Source: Mesorhizobium comanense
Lineage (GTDB): Bacteria > Pseudomonadota > Alphaproteobacteria > Rhizobiales > Rhizobiaceae
Direction of reading: 5' to 3'
NCBI RefSeq assembly: GCF_005503535.1
Contig: NZ_SCNN01000001.1
Coordinates: 1 to 64,000 of the forward strand
DNA: 64,000 nt
The notes under the pieces were generated by a model. It did no database searches. It was not told the origin of the DNA and saw only the letters and a list, made by a program, of their open reading frames with translations. Each line of letters starts with the position of its first letter. Positions within the stretch are counted from its first letter, which is position 1. This document shows, in pieces, positions 32,977 through 42,215 of the stretch. Position numbers and translations under genes: made by a program.

Positions 32977-34287
32977 TTAGAGGATAAAGCGCGACAGATC
33001 GGTGTTCCTGGAGATGTCGCCGACATGCTTCTGCACATAGGCGGCGTCGATGGTGACCGCCGTGCCATTGCGGTCGGGCGCGTCGTAGGAAATCTCGTCC
33101 AGCACCCGCTCCATCACCGTCTGCAGCCTTCTTGCACCGATGTTCTCGACGCTGGCGTTGAGGTCGACGGCGATGCCGGCAAGCGAATCGATGGCATCGT
33201 CGGTGAAGGTCAGGTCGACGCCCTCGGTCTTCATCAGCGCGATATACTGCTTGATCAGGCTGGCCTCGGTCTCGGTCAGGATGCGGATGAAGTCTTCCTT
33301 CTCCAGCGCCCGCAGTTCGACCCGGATCGGCAGGCGGCCTTGCAGTTCGGGCAACAGGTCCGACGGCTTGGAGACGTGGAAGGCGCCCGAGGCGATGAAC
33401 AGGATGTGGTCCGTCTTCACCGGCCCGTATTTGGTCGCCACCGTGGTGCCTTCGACCAGCGGCAGCAGGTCGCGCTGCACGCCTTCGCGTGAAGGCCCGC
33501 CCGAAATGTCAGACCGCGCGGCGATCTTGTCGATCTCGTCGAGGAAGACGATGCCGTCATTCTCCGTGGCGTCGAGCGCCCGGCGCACGACCTCGTCCTG
33601 GTCGAGCAGCTTGTCGGACTCGTCGTTGACCAAAAGGTCGTAGGATTCCTTCACCGTCGTCTTGCGCATCTTGGTCTTCTTGCCGCCCATCGCCTTCGAC
33701 AGCATGTCGTTGATGTTGAGCACGCCGATATTAGCGCCCGGCATGCCGGGAATCTCGAAGCCGGGCATGCCGCCATTGCCGGTGTCGGCCACCTCGACCT
33801 CGATCTCCTTGTCGTCGAGTTCGCCGTCGCGCAGCTTCTTGCGGAAGCTGTCGCGCGTTGCCGGGCTCGCGGTCTTGCCGACCAGCGCTTCCAGCACGCG
33901 TTCCTCGGCGTTGACATGGGCGCGCGCCTTGACGTCCTCGCGCATCTTTTCGCGCACCAGGCCGATGGCGATCTCGACAAGGTCGCGCACGATCTGCTCG
34001 ACATCGCGGCCGACATAGCCGACCTCGGTGAACTTGGTGGCCTCGACCTTGACGAACGGCGCGCCGGCCAGCCGCGCCAGACGGCGCGAGATCTCGGTCT
34101 TGCCGACACCTGTCGGCCCGATCATCAGGATGTTCTTCGGCATCACCTCTTCGCGCATCTGGCCTTCCAGCTGCTGGCGGCGCCAGCGGTTGCGCAAGGC
34201 GATGGCCACGGCGCGCTTGGCGTCCTTCTGGCCGATGATGAAGCGGTCGAGTTCCGAAACGATTTCACGCGGTGAGAATGTGCTCAT
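32977..34287 (-). CDS. hslU: ATP-dependent protease ATPase subunit HslU
   Basis: A 436-residue AAA+ unfoldase (ClpY). Walker A is GPTGVGKT (57-64), the [15 protein letters not shown] pore-loop region follows, the I domain lies about 110-235, Walker B is [11 protein letters not shown], and the C-terminal tail ends RFIL as needed for docking on HslV. ATG 34287 is used; a start at 34302 would overlap the UPF0314 gene. Hexamers of HslU feed unfolded proteins to HslV. hslV lies upstream with two small genes between. Confidence 0.96.
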   Translation of the reverse strand: MSTFSPREIVSELDRFIIGQKDAKRAVAIALRNRWRRQQLEGQMREEVMPKNILMIGPTGVGKTEISRRLARLAGAPFVKVEATKFTEVGYVGRDVEQIVRDLVEIAIGLVREKMREDVKARAHVNAEERVLEALVGKTASPATRDSFRKKLRDGELDDKEIEVEVADTGNGGMPGFEIPGMPGANIGVLNINDMLSKAMGGKKTKMRKTTVKESYDLLVNDESDKLLDQDEVVRRALDATENDGIVFLDEIDKIAARSDISGGPSREGVQRDLLPLVEGTTVATKYGPVKTDHILFIASGAFHVSKPSDLLPELQGRLPIRVELRALEKEDFIRILTETEASLIKQYIALMKTEGVDLTFTDDAIDSLAGIAVDLNASVENIGARRLQTVMERVLDEISYDAPDRNGTAVTIDAAYVQKHVGDISRNTDLSRFIL

Positions 34288-34291
34288 ATCA

Positions 34292-34891
34292 CTAAATTCC
34301 ACTTTGCCACTGCTTGATGGCCTCGAACGGATGCAGCAGCATGATCACGTTGAGTGTCAGATTGTCCCGGATGAGGTAGCCGGTACCCAGTTCAAAGAGG
34401 ATGGCGAGGCTGACGATCACCCATATAGGTAGCTTCCGCGCCATCACAAATCCCAGCACCATGGCCAATGTGTCGGACGCCGAATTGATGATGCTGTCGC
34501 CGTAATAGTCGAGCGAGATGGTGCCGGCGCGGTAGCGGTCGATGATGAACGGGCTGTTCTCCAGCAACTCCCAGCCGCCCTCGATCAGCACGGCGAATGC
34601 CAGCCTCAGCCCGATCGGCGAACGCGGGAACAGGACCCTTGCCAGCGCGTAGAACAGGAAGCCGTGGATGATGTGCGAGAAGGTGTACCAGTCCGAAATG
34701 TGCTGGGAATTCTCCGAACTGTTCACCACACCGTGCCAGAGCTTGACGTAGCCGCAGGTGCAGATCGGCGGATGGCCCATCAGATAGAGCGTCACCGCCT
34801 GGACGACGATCAGCCCGGCGACGATCAGCAGCCCCATCCGCCAGCTGTTCTCGTAGGCCGAAAGGTCCTTGTCCTGCGTGGATGCGTTCAT
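34292..34891 (-). CDS. UPF0314/DUF2585 membrane protein
   Basis: A 199-residue polytopic membrane protein with about five hydrophobic segments. The family marks are [19 protein letters not shown] near residue 40 and the long segment [18 protein letters not shown]. Function is unknown. It is restricted mainly to Rhizobiales and is commonly found, as here, between hslV and hslU. It ends 4 bases before the hslU start, so the genes are probably cotranscribed and coupled. Confidence 0.9.
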   Translation of the reverse strand: MNASTQDKDLSAYENSWRMGLLIVAGLIVVQAVTLYLMGHPPICTCGYVKLWHGVVNSSENSQHISDWYTFSHIIHGFLFYALARVLFPRSPIGLRLAFAVLIEGGWELLENSPFIIDRYRAGTISLDYYGDSIINSASDTLAMVLGFVMARKLPIWVIVSLAILFELGTGYLIRDNLTLNVIMLLHPFEAIKQWQSGI

Positions 34892-34897
34892 GCCCTA

Positions 34898-35437
34898 TTA
34901 CCCCTCTTCCCCGTCGCTTTCTTCGGCGTCGCCCTCTTCAGCATCGATAGCCATCAGCACGACGTCGCCATATTCCGATCGCCTGCGATCGATGGCCTGA
35001 AATCCTGCCTTTTCATAGGCGCGGATGGCCCTGATATTGGCGGGATCGGGGTCGATGACGACGCGTGGCACGCCTTCATCGAACAGCTCTTCCACGAACT
35101 GGCGCGCGATGGCGGAGCCATGGCCGATGCCGACCAGCTCCGGCAGGCCGATCGTCAGATCGATGCCGAGGGTGCCGAATGGCTGGTCCGCATACGGGTG
35201 GTCGTCTTCCAGGTGAGGGTCGTAGCTCTGCAGATAGGCGATCGGTTTGCCGTCGAGTTCGACGATCAGCGGCTCGACCGAAACGCTTTCTATATGGTCG
35301 CTTATGCGGGCGATCTCCGTCTTGGGATCGTCCCACCATTCGGCCACATGCGGCTCGGCGAGCCAGCCCGCGATCATCGGCAGGTCCTTTTTGGTCACCG
35401 GCCGAAAATCATAGAGCGCGACTGTTTCAGGCGGCAT
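34898..35437 (-). CDS. GNAT acetyltransferase (AAC(6')-like)
   Basis: A 179-residue acetyltransferase of the GNAT fold. The opening [25 protein letters not shown] matches the aminoglycoside 6'-acetyltransferase subgroup, and [15 protein letters not shown] is the acetyl-CoA-binding motif. Such chromosomal members usually acetylate other amines or siderophores, so antibiotic resistance should not be assumed. ATG 35437 overlaps the end of hslV by 11 bases. The acidic tail ([13 protein letters not shown]) is unusual. Confidence 0.85.
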   Translation of the reverse strand: MPPETVALYDFRPVTKKDLPMIAGWLAEPHVAEWWDDPKTEIARISDHIESVSVEPLIVELDGKPIAYLQSYDPHLEDDHPYADQPFGTLGIDLTIGLPELVGIGHGSAIARQFVEELFDEGVPRVVIDPDPANIRAIRAYEKAGFQAIDRRRSEYGDVVLMAIDAEEGDAEESDGEEG

Positions 35438-35978
35438 CGAGCGTTTCGACAACAAAGTTGTTGTTGGTGTAGACGCAGATGTCGGACGCGATCTGCATCG
35501 CCTTGCGGGCGATCTCCTCAGCATCCTTATCGGTGTCCATCAGGGCGCGTGCCGCGGCCAGCGCATAATTGCCGCCCGAACCGATGGCCATGACGCCGTG
35601 TTCGGGTTCGAGCACGTCGCCATTGCCGGTCAGCGCCAGCGACACCGATTTGTCGGCCACCAGCATCATCGCTTCCAGCCGGCGCAGATAGCGGTCGGTG
35701 CGCCAGTCCTTGGCGAGTTCGACGCAGGCGCGCGTCAGCTGGTCGGGATATTGTTCGAGCTTGGCTTCCAGCCGCTCCAGCAGCGTGAAGGCGTCGGCGG
35801 TGGCGCCGGCGAAGCCGGCGATCACATTGCCACCCTTGCCGATGCGGCGTACCTTGCGGGCGTTGCCCTTCATGATGGTCTGGCCAAGGCTGACCTGGCC
35901 GTCGCCGGCGATCACCACCTTGTTGCCCTTGCGCACCGTCACGATGGTCGTGGCGTGCATGGTCAGATTATCAGACAT
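35427..35978 (-). CDS. hslV: ATP-dependent protease peptidase subunit HslV
   Basis: A 183-residue proteasome-like threonine peptidase (ClpQ). After MSDNLTMHA comes [20 protein letters not shown], where the first Thr becomes the N-terminal nucleophile after processing. Also visible are the GNARKVRRI loop and [17 protein letters not shown] 35978 has AGGAA directly upstream. HslV forms a double hexameric ring with HslU. It is divergent from hisB across a 237-base region. Confidence 0.95.
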   Translation of the reverse strand: MSDNLTMHATTIVTVRKGNKVVIAGDGQVSLGQTIMKGNARKVRRIGKGGNVIAGFAGATADAFTLLERLEAKLEQYPDQLTRACVELAKDWRTDRYLRRLEAMMLVADKSVSLALTGNGDVLEPEHGVMAIGSGGNYALAAARALMDTDKDAEEIARKAMQIASDICVYTNNNFVVETLDAA

Positions 35979-36043
35979 TTCCTGGCTCCGATTCGCGCGA
36001 TCCCTGGGAGGCGATTGGCGCGGTACGAGTGACTTGATCGGCC

Positions 36044-36072
36044 ATATGTATGCATGGAGCCTTTGATTGCAA
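36044..36072 (-). promoter_or_regulatory. Possible hslV promoter
   Basis: On the minus strand TTGCAA (36067-36072) and ACATAT (36044-36049) are separated by 17 bases and lie about 66-94 bases upstream of the hslV start. Heat-shock (RpoH) control would be expected for hslVU, but the boxes do not match the RpoH consensus well, so the sigma factor is left open. Confidence 0.3.
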
Positions 36073-36215
36073 ATCGCCTTCCAACCAAGGCCGGTACCTC
36101 TGCCAGAGGTAACTGGCAATCGCCGGATCATGCTGATAGAAGGCTTTCGTTTTCAAGCCCGTGAATGGCTCGAAGCCGGTTCGCGGTTTCGGGCCTCTGA
36201 AACAAGGACCAGGTC

Positions 36216-36815
36216 ATGGCGTCCCGTTCCGCCGAAGTCACCCGCAAGACCAGGGAGACCGAGATCGCCGTATCGGTGCACGTCGACGGCACGGGCAAGT
36301 CGGACATGGCGACGGGCGTCGGCTTCTTCGACCACATGCTGGACCAGCTGTCGCGCCATTCCCTGATCGACATGACGGTCAGGGCCAAGGGCGACCTGCA
36401 CATAGACGACCACCACACGGTCGAGGACACCGGCATCGCGCTTGGCCAGGCCCTGGCCAAGGCGCTGGGCGAGCGGCGCGGCATCATGCGCTACGCCTCG
36501 ATCGACCTTGCGATGGACGAGACGCTGACGCGCGCTGCGATCGATGTCTCGGGCCGTCCCTTCCTGGTCTGGAACGTCGCGTTCTCGTCGCCCAAGATCG
36601 GCACCTTCGACACCGAACTGGTGCGCGAATTCTTCCAGGCGCTGGCCCAGAATGCCGGCATCACGCTGCATGTCACCAATCATTATGGCGCCAACAACCA
36701 CCATATCGCCGAAACCTGCTTCAAGGCGGTGGCGCGTGCGCTGCGCGCCGCGCTGGAACGCGACCCGCGCCAGCCGGACGCGGTTCCTTCCACCAAAGGT
36801 TCGTTGAAGGGATAG
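36216..36815 (+). CDS. hisB: Imidazoleglycerol-phosphate dehydratase HisB
   Basis: A 199-residue monofunctional dehydratase. The metal-binding signatures are [29 protein letters not shown] and [13 protein letters not shown]. It catalyses the seventh step of histidine synthesis. It opens a plus-strand operon of nine genes running to coaA, including hisH, hisA, hisF and hisE. It has no phosphatase domain, as usual outside gamma-proteobacteria. Confidence 0.97.
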   Translation: MASRSAEVTRKTRETEIAVSVHVDGTGKSDMATGVGFFDHMLDQLSRHSLIDMTVRAKGDLHIDDHHTVEDTGIALGQALAKALGERRGIMRYASIDLAMDETLTRAAIDVSGRPFLVWNVAFSSPKIGTFDTELVREFFQALAQNAGITLHVTNHYGANNHHIAETCFKAVARALRAALERDPRQPDAVPSTKGSLKG

Positions 36816-36819
36816 CGTC

Positions 36820-37296
36820 ATGGCTGCCTATGTCGTCATGGAACCACCCGGCCGCAGCGAGAAGGTCGACACGACCGCCTTTGTCCGCGATGGCTTCACC
36901 TGGCTTGGATTCCTGGTGCCGCCGCTGTGGCTTGCCTGGAACCGGCTGTGGGTCGAGGCAGGGATTGCCTTTCTCGTCATGGGCGCGCTTTCGATGCTTG
37001 GCCAGAAGCTCAGCCTTGGCGTCGCTGGTTCGCTCCTGTCCCTGCTCGTATCCCTCTATGTAGGCCTCGAAGGCCAGGGCCTGCGCATCGCCGCGTTGCG
37101 CCGGCGCGGCTGGCATGAATGGGGCGTCGTCCAGGCAGGCCGGCTGGATGATGCCGACACGCGCTATGCTCTCGAAGCCGAGGATCAGGCCGAAGAAGCC
37201 GCGGAGGCACCCCGCATGGTCCCGGATGCCGGGCTGGCGCGTCCGGCGCAGCCCGGCATGGCGCTCGGGCTGAACCACGTTCCCGGACGGCGCTGA
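36820..37296 (+). CDS. DUF2628 membrane protein in the his operon
   Basis: A 158-residue protein with hydrophobic segments at about 30-45, 50-68 and 70-85, followed by a polar tail rich in Ala, Glu and Pro. [17 protein letters not shown] is characteristic of DUF2628. It sits 4 bases after hisB and 1 base before hisH, a position I recall as conserved in Rhizobiales his operons. Function is unknown; no link to histidine synthesis is visible in the sequence. Confidence 0.85.
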   Translation: MAAYVVMEPPGRSEKVDTTAFVRDGFTWLGFLVPPLWLAWNRLWVEAGIAFLVMGALSMLGQKLSLGVAGSLLSLLVSLYVGLEGQGLRIAALRRRGWHEWGVVQAGRLDDADTRYALEAEDQAEEAAEAPRMVPDAGLARPAQPGMALGLNHVPGRR

Positions 37297-37297
37297 C

Positions 37298-37948
37298 ATG
37301 CGGGTAGCAATCATCGACTACGGGTCGGGCAATCTGCGCTCGGCCACCAAGGCCTTCGAGCGCGCCGCGCGCGAAGCCGGCATCGCGGCCGAGATCGACC
37401 TGACCGCCGATGCCGACCGGGTGCGCAGCGCCGACCGCATCGTCCTGCCCGGCGTCGGCGCCTATGCCGACTGCGCGGCCGGCTTGCGTGCCGTCGACGG
37501 CATGTGGGAAGCGGTCGAGGAGGTCGCTGTTCGTAAGGGCCGGCCTTTCCTCGGCATCTGCGTCGGCATGCAGCTGATGTCTGAGCGCGGCCTGGAAAAG
37601 ACCATCACCCATGGCTTTGGCTGGATTTCCGGCGACGTCAAGGAGATCACCCCCACCGATCCGGCGCTGAAGATCCCGCAGATCGGCTGGAACACGATCG
37701 AACTCAGGCGTGAGCATCCTCTGTTTGCCGGCATTCCGACCGGAACCAAGGGGCTGCACGCCTATTTCGTCCACTCCTACCATCTCGATGCGAAGAAGCC
37801 GGCCGAGGTTCTGGCGGTCGCCGACTATGGCGGCCCGGTGACCGCCGCCATCGCCCGCGACAACCTCGCCGGAACGCAGTTCCATCCCGAAAAGAGCCAG
37901 GCGCTCGGCCTGGCGCTGATCACCAATTTCCTGAGGTGGAAGCCGTGA
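37298..37948 (+). CDS. hisH: Imidazole glycerol phosphate synthase glutaminase subunit HisH
   Basis: A 216-residue class I glutamine amidotransferase. The nucleophile Cys lies in GICVGMQLM, the oxyanion strand is LPGVGAY, and the His/Glu pair is in FHPEKSQ near the C-terminus. HisH delivers ammonia to HisF. Its stop overlaps the GTG of the VOC gene downstream. Confidence 0.96.
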   Translation: MRVAIIDYGSGNLRSATKAFERAAREAGIAAEIDLTADADRVRSADRIVLPGVGAYADCAAGLRAVDGMWEAVEEVAVRKGRPFLGICVGMQLMSERGLEKTITHGFGWISGDVKEITPTDPALKIPQIGWNTIELRREHPLFAGIPTGTKGLHAYFVHSYHLDAKKPAEVLAVADYGGPVTAAIARDNLAGTQFHPEKSQALGLALITNFLRWKP

Positions 37949-38406
37949 GCGACGGCACGTTGCCAGTGGATTTTTCGTGGGCGCCACTGGCGGCCGAGCT
38001 GATTGTCACCGATATCGAGCGCAGCTTGTGGTTTTGGCGCGATGTTATCGGCTTTGCAGTCGCATACGAGCGGCCCGAGGAACAGTTTGCCTATCTCGAT
38101 CTGGCTGGCGCACAGGTCATGCTCTCGCAACGGGATAACATGGGCAGGTGGATCAACGCCGAACTGCAACCTCCTTTCGGGCGAGGGATCAACCTTCAGG
38201 TAGGAGTTGTCGATCTAGAGCCTCCGGTCGAAAGGCTGCAAGCCGCGAATTGGCCTCTCTACATCGCCGTCGAAGAGAAATGGTATCGAGCCGGTGACAT
38301 TGACGTCGGCGTGTCGCAGTTCGTCGTTTCGGACCCGGACGGTTATCTGCTTCGATTGAGCAAGCCGCTCGGCAGACGCGTGGCAAAGCCAGAGAGTGTT
38401 CGATGA
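37945..38406 (+). CDS. VOC (glyoxalase/bleomycin-resistance) family protein inside the his operon
   Basis: A 153-residue vicinal-oxygen-chelate fold protein: [20 protein letters not shown] opens the first module and [17 protein letters not shown] closes the second. GTG 37945 overlaps the hisH stop (GTGA); an in-frame ATG lies at 37936. Its own stop overlaps hisA (ATGA). Close relatives are annotated as bleomycin-resistance proteins, but function here is unknown. Its insertion between hisH and hisA is not part of the usual histidine gene set. Confidence 0.8.
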   Translation: MSDGTLPVDFSWAPLAAELIVTDIERSLWFWRDVIGFAVAYERPEEQFAYLDLAGAQVMLSQRDNMGRWINAELQPPFGRGINLQVGVVDLEPPVERLQAANWPLYIAVEEKWYRAGDIDVGVSQFVVSDPDGYLLRLSKPLGRRVAKPESVR

Positions 38407-39152
38407 TCCTTTTTCCAGCTATCGACCTCAAGGACGGCAAATGCGTGCGCCTCAAGCATGGCGACATGGCGACGGCGACCATCTACAATGATGATCCGGC
38501 CGCGCAGGCCAGGGCGTTCGAGGACCAGGGCTTCGAATGGCTGCATGTCGTCGACCTCAACGGCGCTTTCAAGGGCCAGAGCGTCAACAGCGCGGCGGTC
38601 GGCGCCATCCTCAAGGCGACGAAGAACCCGGTACAGCTCGGCGGCGGCATCCGCACGATTGCGCAGATCGAGGACTGGCTCGACCGTGGTCTTGCCCGCG
38701 TGATCCTGGGCACGGTGGCGGTGCGCGATCCCGACCTGGTCAGGCAGGCCTGCAAGGCCTTCCCGGGCAAGGTTGCCGTCGGCATCGACGCCAAGGGCGG
38801 CAAGGTGGCGGTCGAGGGCTGGGCCGAGGCGTCGAGCCTTGGCGTCATCGAACTGGCGAAAAAGTTCGAGGGCGCCGGTGTGGCCGCCATCATCTACACC
38901 GATATCGACCGCGACGGCGTGCTGACCGGCATCAACTGGGATGCCACCATCGATCTCGCTGAAGCCGTGTCGATCCCGGTCATCGCCTCGGGCGGCCTTG
39001 CCTCGATCGCCGACATCGTGCGCATGACCATGCCGGATGCGCAAAAGCTCGAAGGCGCCATATCGGGGCGGGCGCTCTATGACGGCCGCATCGATCCTGC
39101 CGAGGCGCTGGCGGTTCTGCGGGGCAGGCCGGTGGCGGAGGCGCAATCGTGA
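38403..39152 (+). CDS. hisA: ProFAR isomerase HisA
   Basis: A 249-residue TIM-barrel isomerase. The paired phosphate-site motifs LGGGIRTI and SGGLASI are visible, as is the N-terminal Asp in [14 protein letters not shown] and the catalytic-loop Asp in [12 protein letters not shown]. It catalyses the fourth histidine step. Start and stop overlap the genes on both sides by 4 bases, giving tight translational coupling. Confidence 0.96.
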   Translation: MILFPAIDLKDGKCVRLKHGDMATATIYNDDPAAQARAFEDQGFEWLHVVDLNGAFKGQSVNSAAVGAILKATKNPVQLGGGIRTIAQIEDWLDRGLARVILGTVAVRDPDLVRQACKAFPGKVAVGIDAKGGKVAVEGWAEASSLGVIELAKKFEGAGVAAIIYTDIDRDGVLTGINWDATIDLAEAVSIPVIASGGLASIADIVRMTMPDAQKLEGAISGRALYDGRIDPAEALAVLRGRPVAEAQS

Positions 39153-39985
39153 ACATCACCATTATCCTGGCCTCCTATGACAGCGGCCACTACCACGGCG
39201 GCATGGGCCAAGGCCCGGATGCGCTGATCGCCGGCGGCCTGGTCGATGCCTTGACCATGGCCGGCCACGACGTGACGGTCGAGGACATCGGCAAGGTCGG
39301 CGACGCCCAGGAGCGCGAGATCGCCACCGGCTTCGCCGTCTGCAACGCCGTCTCCGGCGAGGTCCGCATTGCCCGCGACAGGGGCCGGTTCCCCATCGTG
39401 CTTGCCGGAAACTGCCTGACATCGGCCGGCGCCGTCGCTGGTGAAGGGGCCGATGCCATCATCTGGGCCGACCAGCATGGCGATCTCAACACGCCCGAGA
39501 CCTCTATCCATGGCTTCCTCGACGGCATGGCGCTGTCGACGGTGCTTGGCCTGTGCTGGCGCCCGATGGCCGGGGCCATTCCGGGTTTCCAGCCGATCGA
39601 TCCATCACGCTGCGTCCTCGTCAACGCCCGTGATCTCGATCCCGCCGAGGAAAAACTCCTGAAGACCTTGCCGGTCATCCGCACCGAATGTCCCGGCGTC
39701 GGGCAGGCGACGGAGAAATTGCAGGCCGCCGGCGCCAGCCGCGTGCACATGCATCTCGATCTCGACGTGCATGATCCCCGGGAATTGCAGGCCAACCGCT
39801 ATGTCACCCCGGGCGGGCCGAACCCCGAGCAACTGCGTGACGCGGCCTGTGCCATGGCGCTCGCGGTGCCGATCGTCGGCATCACCGTGTCCGCCTACGA
39901 TCCGGCCTTCGACGCCCAGGCCGACGTGCCGCCGCTGGTTGGCCAGCTGCTCAACGATCTGATCGCCACGATAGAGGGCCGCTGA
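39149..39985 (+). CDS. Arginase-family protein with altered metal site, between hisA and hisF
   Basis: A 278-residue arginase/agmatinase/formiminoglutamase fold. Two metal motifs are kept in form: [12 protein letters not shown] (for DxHxD) and HLDLDVHDP (for SxDxDxxDP). The first motif, normally GGDHS with a metal-ligand His, reads AGNCLTSAG. The fourth-ligand change suggests a one-metal or altered reaction, or loss of ureohydrolase activity. It starts at GTG 39149 overlapping the hisA stop, and its stop overlaps the hisF ATG by one base. It may handle a guanidino or formimino compound; the substrate is unknown. Confidence 0.82.
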   Translation: MNITIILASYDSGHYHGGMGQGPDALIAGGLVDALTMAGHDVTVEDIGKVGDAQEREIATGFAVCNAVSGEVRIARDRGRFPIVLAGNCLTSAGAVAGEGADAIIWADQHGDLNTPETSIHGFLDGMALSTVLGLCWRPMAGAIPGFQPIDPSRCVLVNARDLDPAEEKLLKTLPVIRTECPGVGQATEKLQAAGASRVHMHLDLDVHDPRELQANRYVTPGGPNPEQLRDAACAMALAVPIVGITVSAYDPAFDAQADVPPLVGQLLNDLIATIEGR

Positions 39986-40776
39986 TGCTGAAAGCCCGCG
40001 TCATCCCCTGTCTCGACGTCAAGGACGGACGTGTCGTCAAGGGCGTCAACTTCGTCGACCTCATCGATGCCGGCGACCCGGTCGAGGCGGCCAAGGCTTA
40101 TGACGCGGCCGGCGCCGACGAACTGTGTTTCCTCGACATCACCGCGTCGTCGGACAATCGCGAAACCATCTTCGATGTCATCGCCCGTACCGCCGAGCAG
40201 TGTTTCATGCCGCTGACCGTCGGCGGCGGCGTGCGCCAGGTCGCCGACATCAGGAAGCTGCTTCTGGCCGGCGCCGACAAGGTGTCGATCAACACGGCGG
40301 CGGTGAAAAATCCGGATTTCGTCGCAGAGGCCGCCGACAAGTTCGGCAACCAGTGCATCGTCGTGGCCATCGACGCCAAGAAGGTGTCCGGGCCCAGTGA
40401 GGCCGACCGCTGGGAGATCTTCACCCATGGCGGACGCGAGAAGACCGGCATCGACGCGGTGGAATTCGCCCGGAAAATGGTCGATCGCGGCGCCGGCGAG
40501 ATCCTGTTGACGTCGATGGACCGCGACGGCACCAAGGCCGGCTACGACATCGCGCTGACACGCGCCATATCGGATGCCGTGCGCGCGCCTGTCATCGCCT
40601 CGGGCGGCGTCGGCACGCTGGATCACCTGGTCGAAGGCATCCGCGATGGCCATGCGGGCGCGGTGCTGGCGGCCTCGATCTTCCATTTCGGCACCTACAC
40701 CATCGCTCAGGCCAAGGCCCATATGGCAGCGGCCGGGCTGCCGATGCGGCTGGACTCCTCGGGCGTTCGGCCCTAG
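39985..40776 (+). CDS. hisF: Imidazole glycerol phosphate synthase cyclase subunit HisF
   Basis: A 263-residue TIM barrel. The N-terminal active-site Asp is in [16 protein letters not shown], phosphate-site motifs are VGGGVRQV and SGGVGTL, and the second active-site Asp is in [13 protein letters not shown]. It joins with HisH to form imidazole glycerol phosphate and AICAR. Its ATG shares one base with the stop of the arginase-like gene. Confidence 0.97.
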   Translation: MLKARVIPCLDVKDGRVVKGVNFVDLIDAGDPVEAAKAYDAAGADELCFLDITASSDNRETIFDVIARTAEQCFMPLTVGGGVRQVADIRKLLLAGADKVSINTAAVKNPDFVAEAADKFGNQCIVVAIDAKKVSGPSEADRWEIFTHGGREKTGIDAVEFARKMVDRGAGEILLTSMDRDGTKAGYDIALTRAISDAVRAPVIASGGVGTLDHLVEGIRDGHAGAVLAASIFHFGTYTIAQAKAHMAAAGLPMRLDSSGVRP

Positions 40777-40810
40777 AGGCTGTCCGGCTAAGAAAAGGGC
40801 CTGAGGCGGC

Positions 40811-41134
40811 ATGGCTGAATTTTCGCTCTCCGATCTGGAGACACTCATCAGGGAACGCGCCCAGTCCGGCGATCCGGACTCGTGGACGGCGAAGCTGTTT
40901 GCGCGCGGCATCGACAAGGCGGCGCAGAAGCTGGGCGAAGAGGCTGTCGAGACGGTGATTGCCGCCGTCAAGGGCGACAGGCATGCCCTCGTTTCGGAAA
41001 GTGCCGATCTTATATATCATTGGCTTGTCGTTCTGGGCATCTCGGGGGTGCCGCTGAGCGAGGTGGTCAAGGAGCTCGAAAGCCGCACCGGGCGTTCGGG
41101 CGTCGCCGAGAAGGCGTCGCGGCCGAAGGGCTGA
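40811..41134 (+). CDS. hisE: Phosphoribosyl-ATP pyrophosphatase HisE
   Basis: A 107-residue all-alpha MazG-like pyrophosphatase for the second histidine step. The acidic metal-binding helix is [13 protein letters not shown] and the second is [11 protein letters not shown]. It is a stand-alone protein, not fused to HisI. It lies 34 bases after hisF and 23 bases before coaA on the same strand. Confidence 0.95.
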   Translation: MAEFSLSDLETLIRERAQSGDPDSWTAKLFARGIDKAAQKLGEEAVETVIAAVKGDRHALVSESADLIYHWLVVLGISGVPLSEVVKELESRTGRSGVAEKASRPKG

Positions 41135-41157
41135 GCGCGAGGGAGGCAGGTATCTCG

Positions 41158-42117
41158 ATGGATCAGCTCGCGCCGACCGAGAAATATTCTCCCTTTCGTT
41201 TTTTCTCTGCCGAGCAATGGTCGCAGTTCCGCGCCGACACGCCGCTGACGCTGAGCGACGATGAATTCCGTCGCCTGCGCTCGCTGAACGATCCGGTCGA
41301 TCTTGCGGAAGTCGAGCGGATCTATCTGTCGCTGTCGCGGCTTTTGTCCGCGCATGTCGAGGCGAGCCAGTTGCTGTTCCGGCAGCGCCAGGCGTTCTTC
41401 AACGCTGTCGACGTGGTCAAGACACCGTTCATCATCGGCATCGCCGGCTCGGTCGCGGTCGGCAAATCGACGACCGCGCGCGTGCTGAAGGAGCTGCTGG
41501 CGCGCTGGCCGTCGAGCCCCAAGGTCGATCTGATCACCACCGACGGCTTCCTGCTGCCCAACGAGGTGCTGCGCCGCGATAACCTGATGGAGCGCAAGGG
41601 CTTTCCCGACAGCTACGATGTCGGCGCGCTGCTGCGCTTCCTTTCCGGCATCAAGTCGGCGCAGCGCGATGTCCGCGCGCCCGTCTATTCCCACCTCACC
41701 TACGACGTCATCCCCGGCGAGTTCGTCACCATCGACCGGCCCGACATCCTGATCTTCGAGGGCATCAATGTGCTGCAGCCCGGCAAGCTGCCGCAGGACG
41801 GCAAGATCGTGCCTTTCCTGTCCGACTTCTTCGATTTCGCCATCTATATCGATGCCGACGAGAGATTGATCCACCAGTGGTATATCTCCCGCTTCATGCG
41901 GCTGCGCGAGACGGCGTTCCGCAATCCGGACTCCTTCTTCCACCGCTATTCGCAGCTGTCGGAGGATGCGGCCAAGGCGATCGCCGAGGGCCTGTGGACC
42001 AACATCAACCTGAAGAACCTGCGCGAGAACATCCTGCCGACGCGTGCCCGCGCCGATCTGATCCTGCGCAAGGGCGCCGACCATCTGATCGAGGAAGTGG
42101 CGCTGCGCAAACTTTGA
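41158..42117 (+). CDS. coaA: Type I pantothenate kinase CoaA
   Basis: A 319-residue P-loop kinase for the first step of coenzyme A synthesis. Walker A is GSVAVGKST (about residues 97-105), followed by [14 protein letters not shown] and FPDSYD. ATG 41158 gives the usual length of about 316 residues; a longer frame from 40882 overlaps hisE in another frame. It follows hisE closely, a recurring arrangement in alphaproteobacteria. Confidence 0.95.
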   Translation: MDQLAPTEKYSPFRFFSAEQWSQFRADTPLTLSDDEFRRLRSLNDPVDLAEVERIYLSLSRLLSAHVEASQLLFRQRQAFFNAVDVVKTPFIIGIAGSVAVGKSTTARVLKELLARWPSSPKVDLITTDGFLLPNEVLRRDNLMERKGFPDSYDVGALLRFLSGIKSAQRDVRAPVYSHLTYDVIPGEFVTIDRPDILIFEGINVLQPGKLPQDGKIVPFLSDFFDFAIYIDADERLIHQWYISRFMRLRETAFRNPDSFFHRYSQLSEDAAKAIAEGLWTNINLKNLRENILPTRARADLILRKGADHLIEEVALRKL

Positions 42118-42215
42118 AGTCGACGAGAGGCTTCGGGGCAGGATTAGAACGGCCTTAACTACGGCTTTGCTAAAGGTGGCGCGCGACTGTTGCTTTGGTG
42201 GTGAGGACCGCTGGC

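Noticed and set aside
34898..35437. The AAC(6')-like gene as an antibiotic-resistance determinant.
   Set aside because: It is embedded in the hslVU operon, has no mobile context, and chromosomal members of this GNAT group commonly have other substrates.
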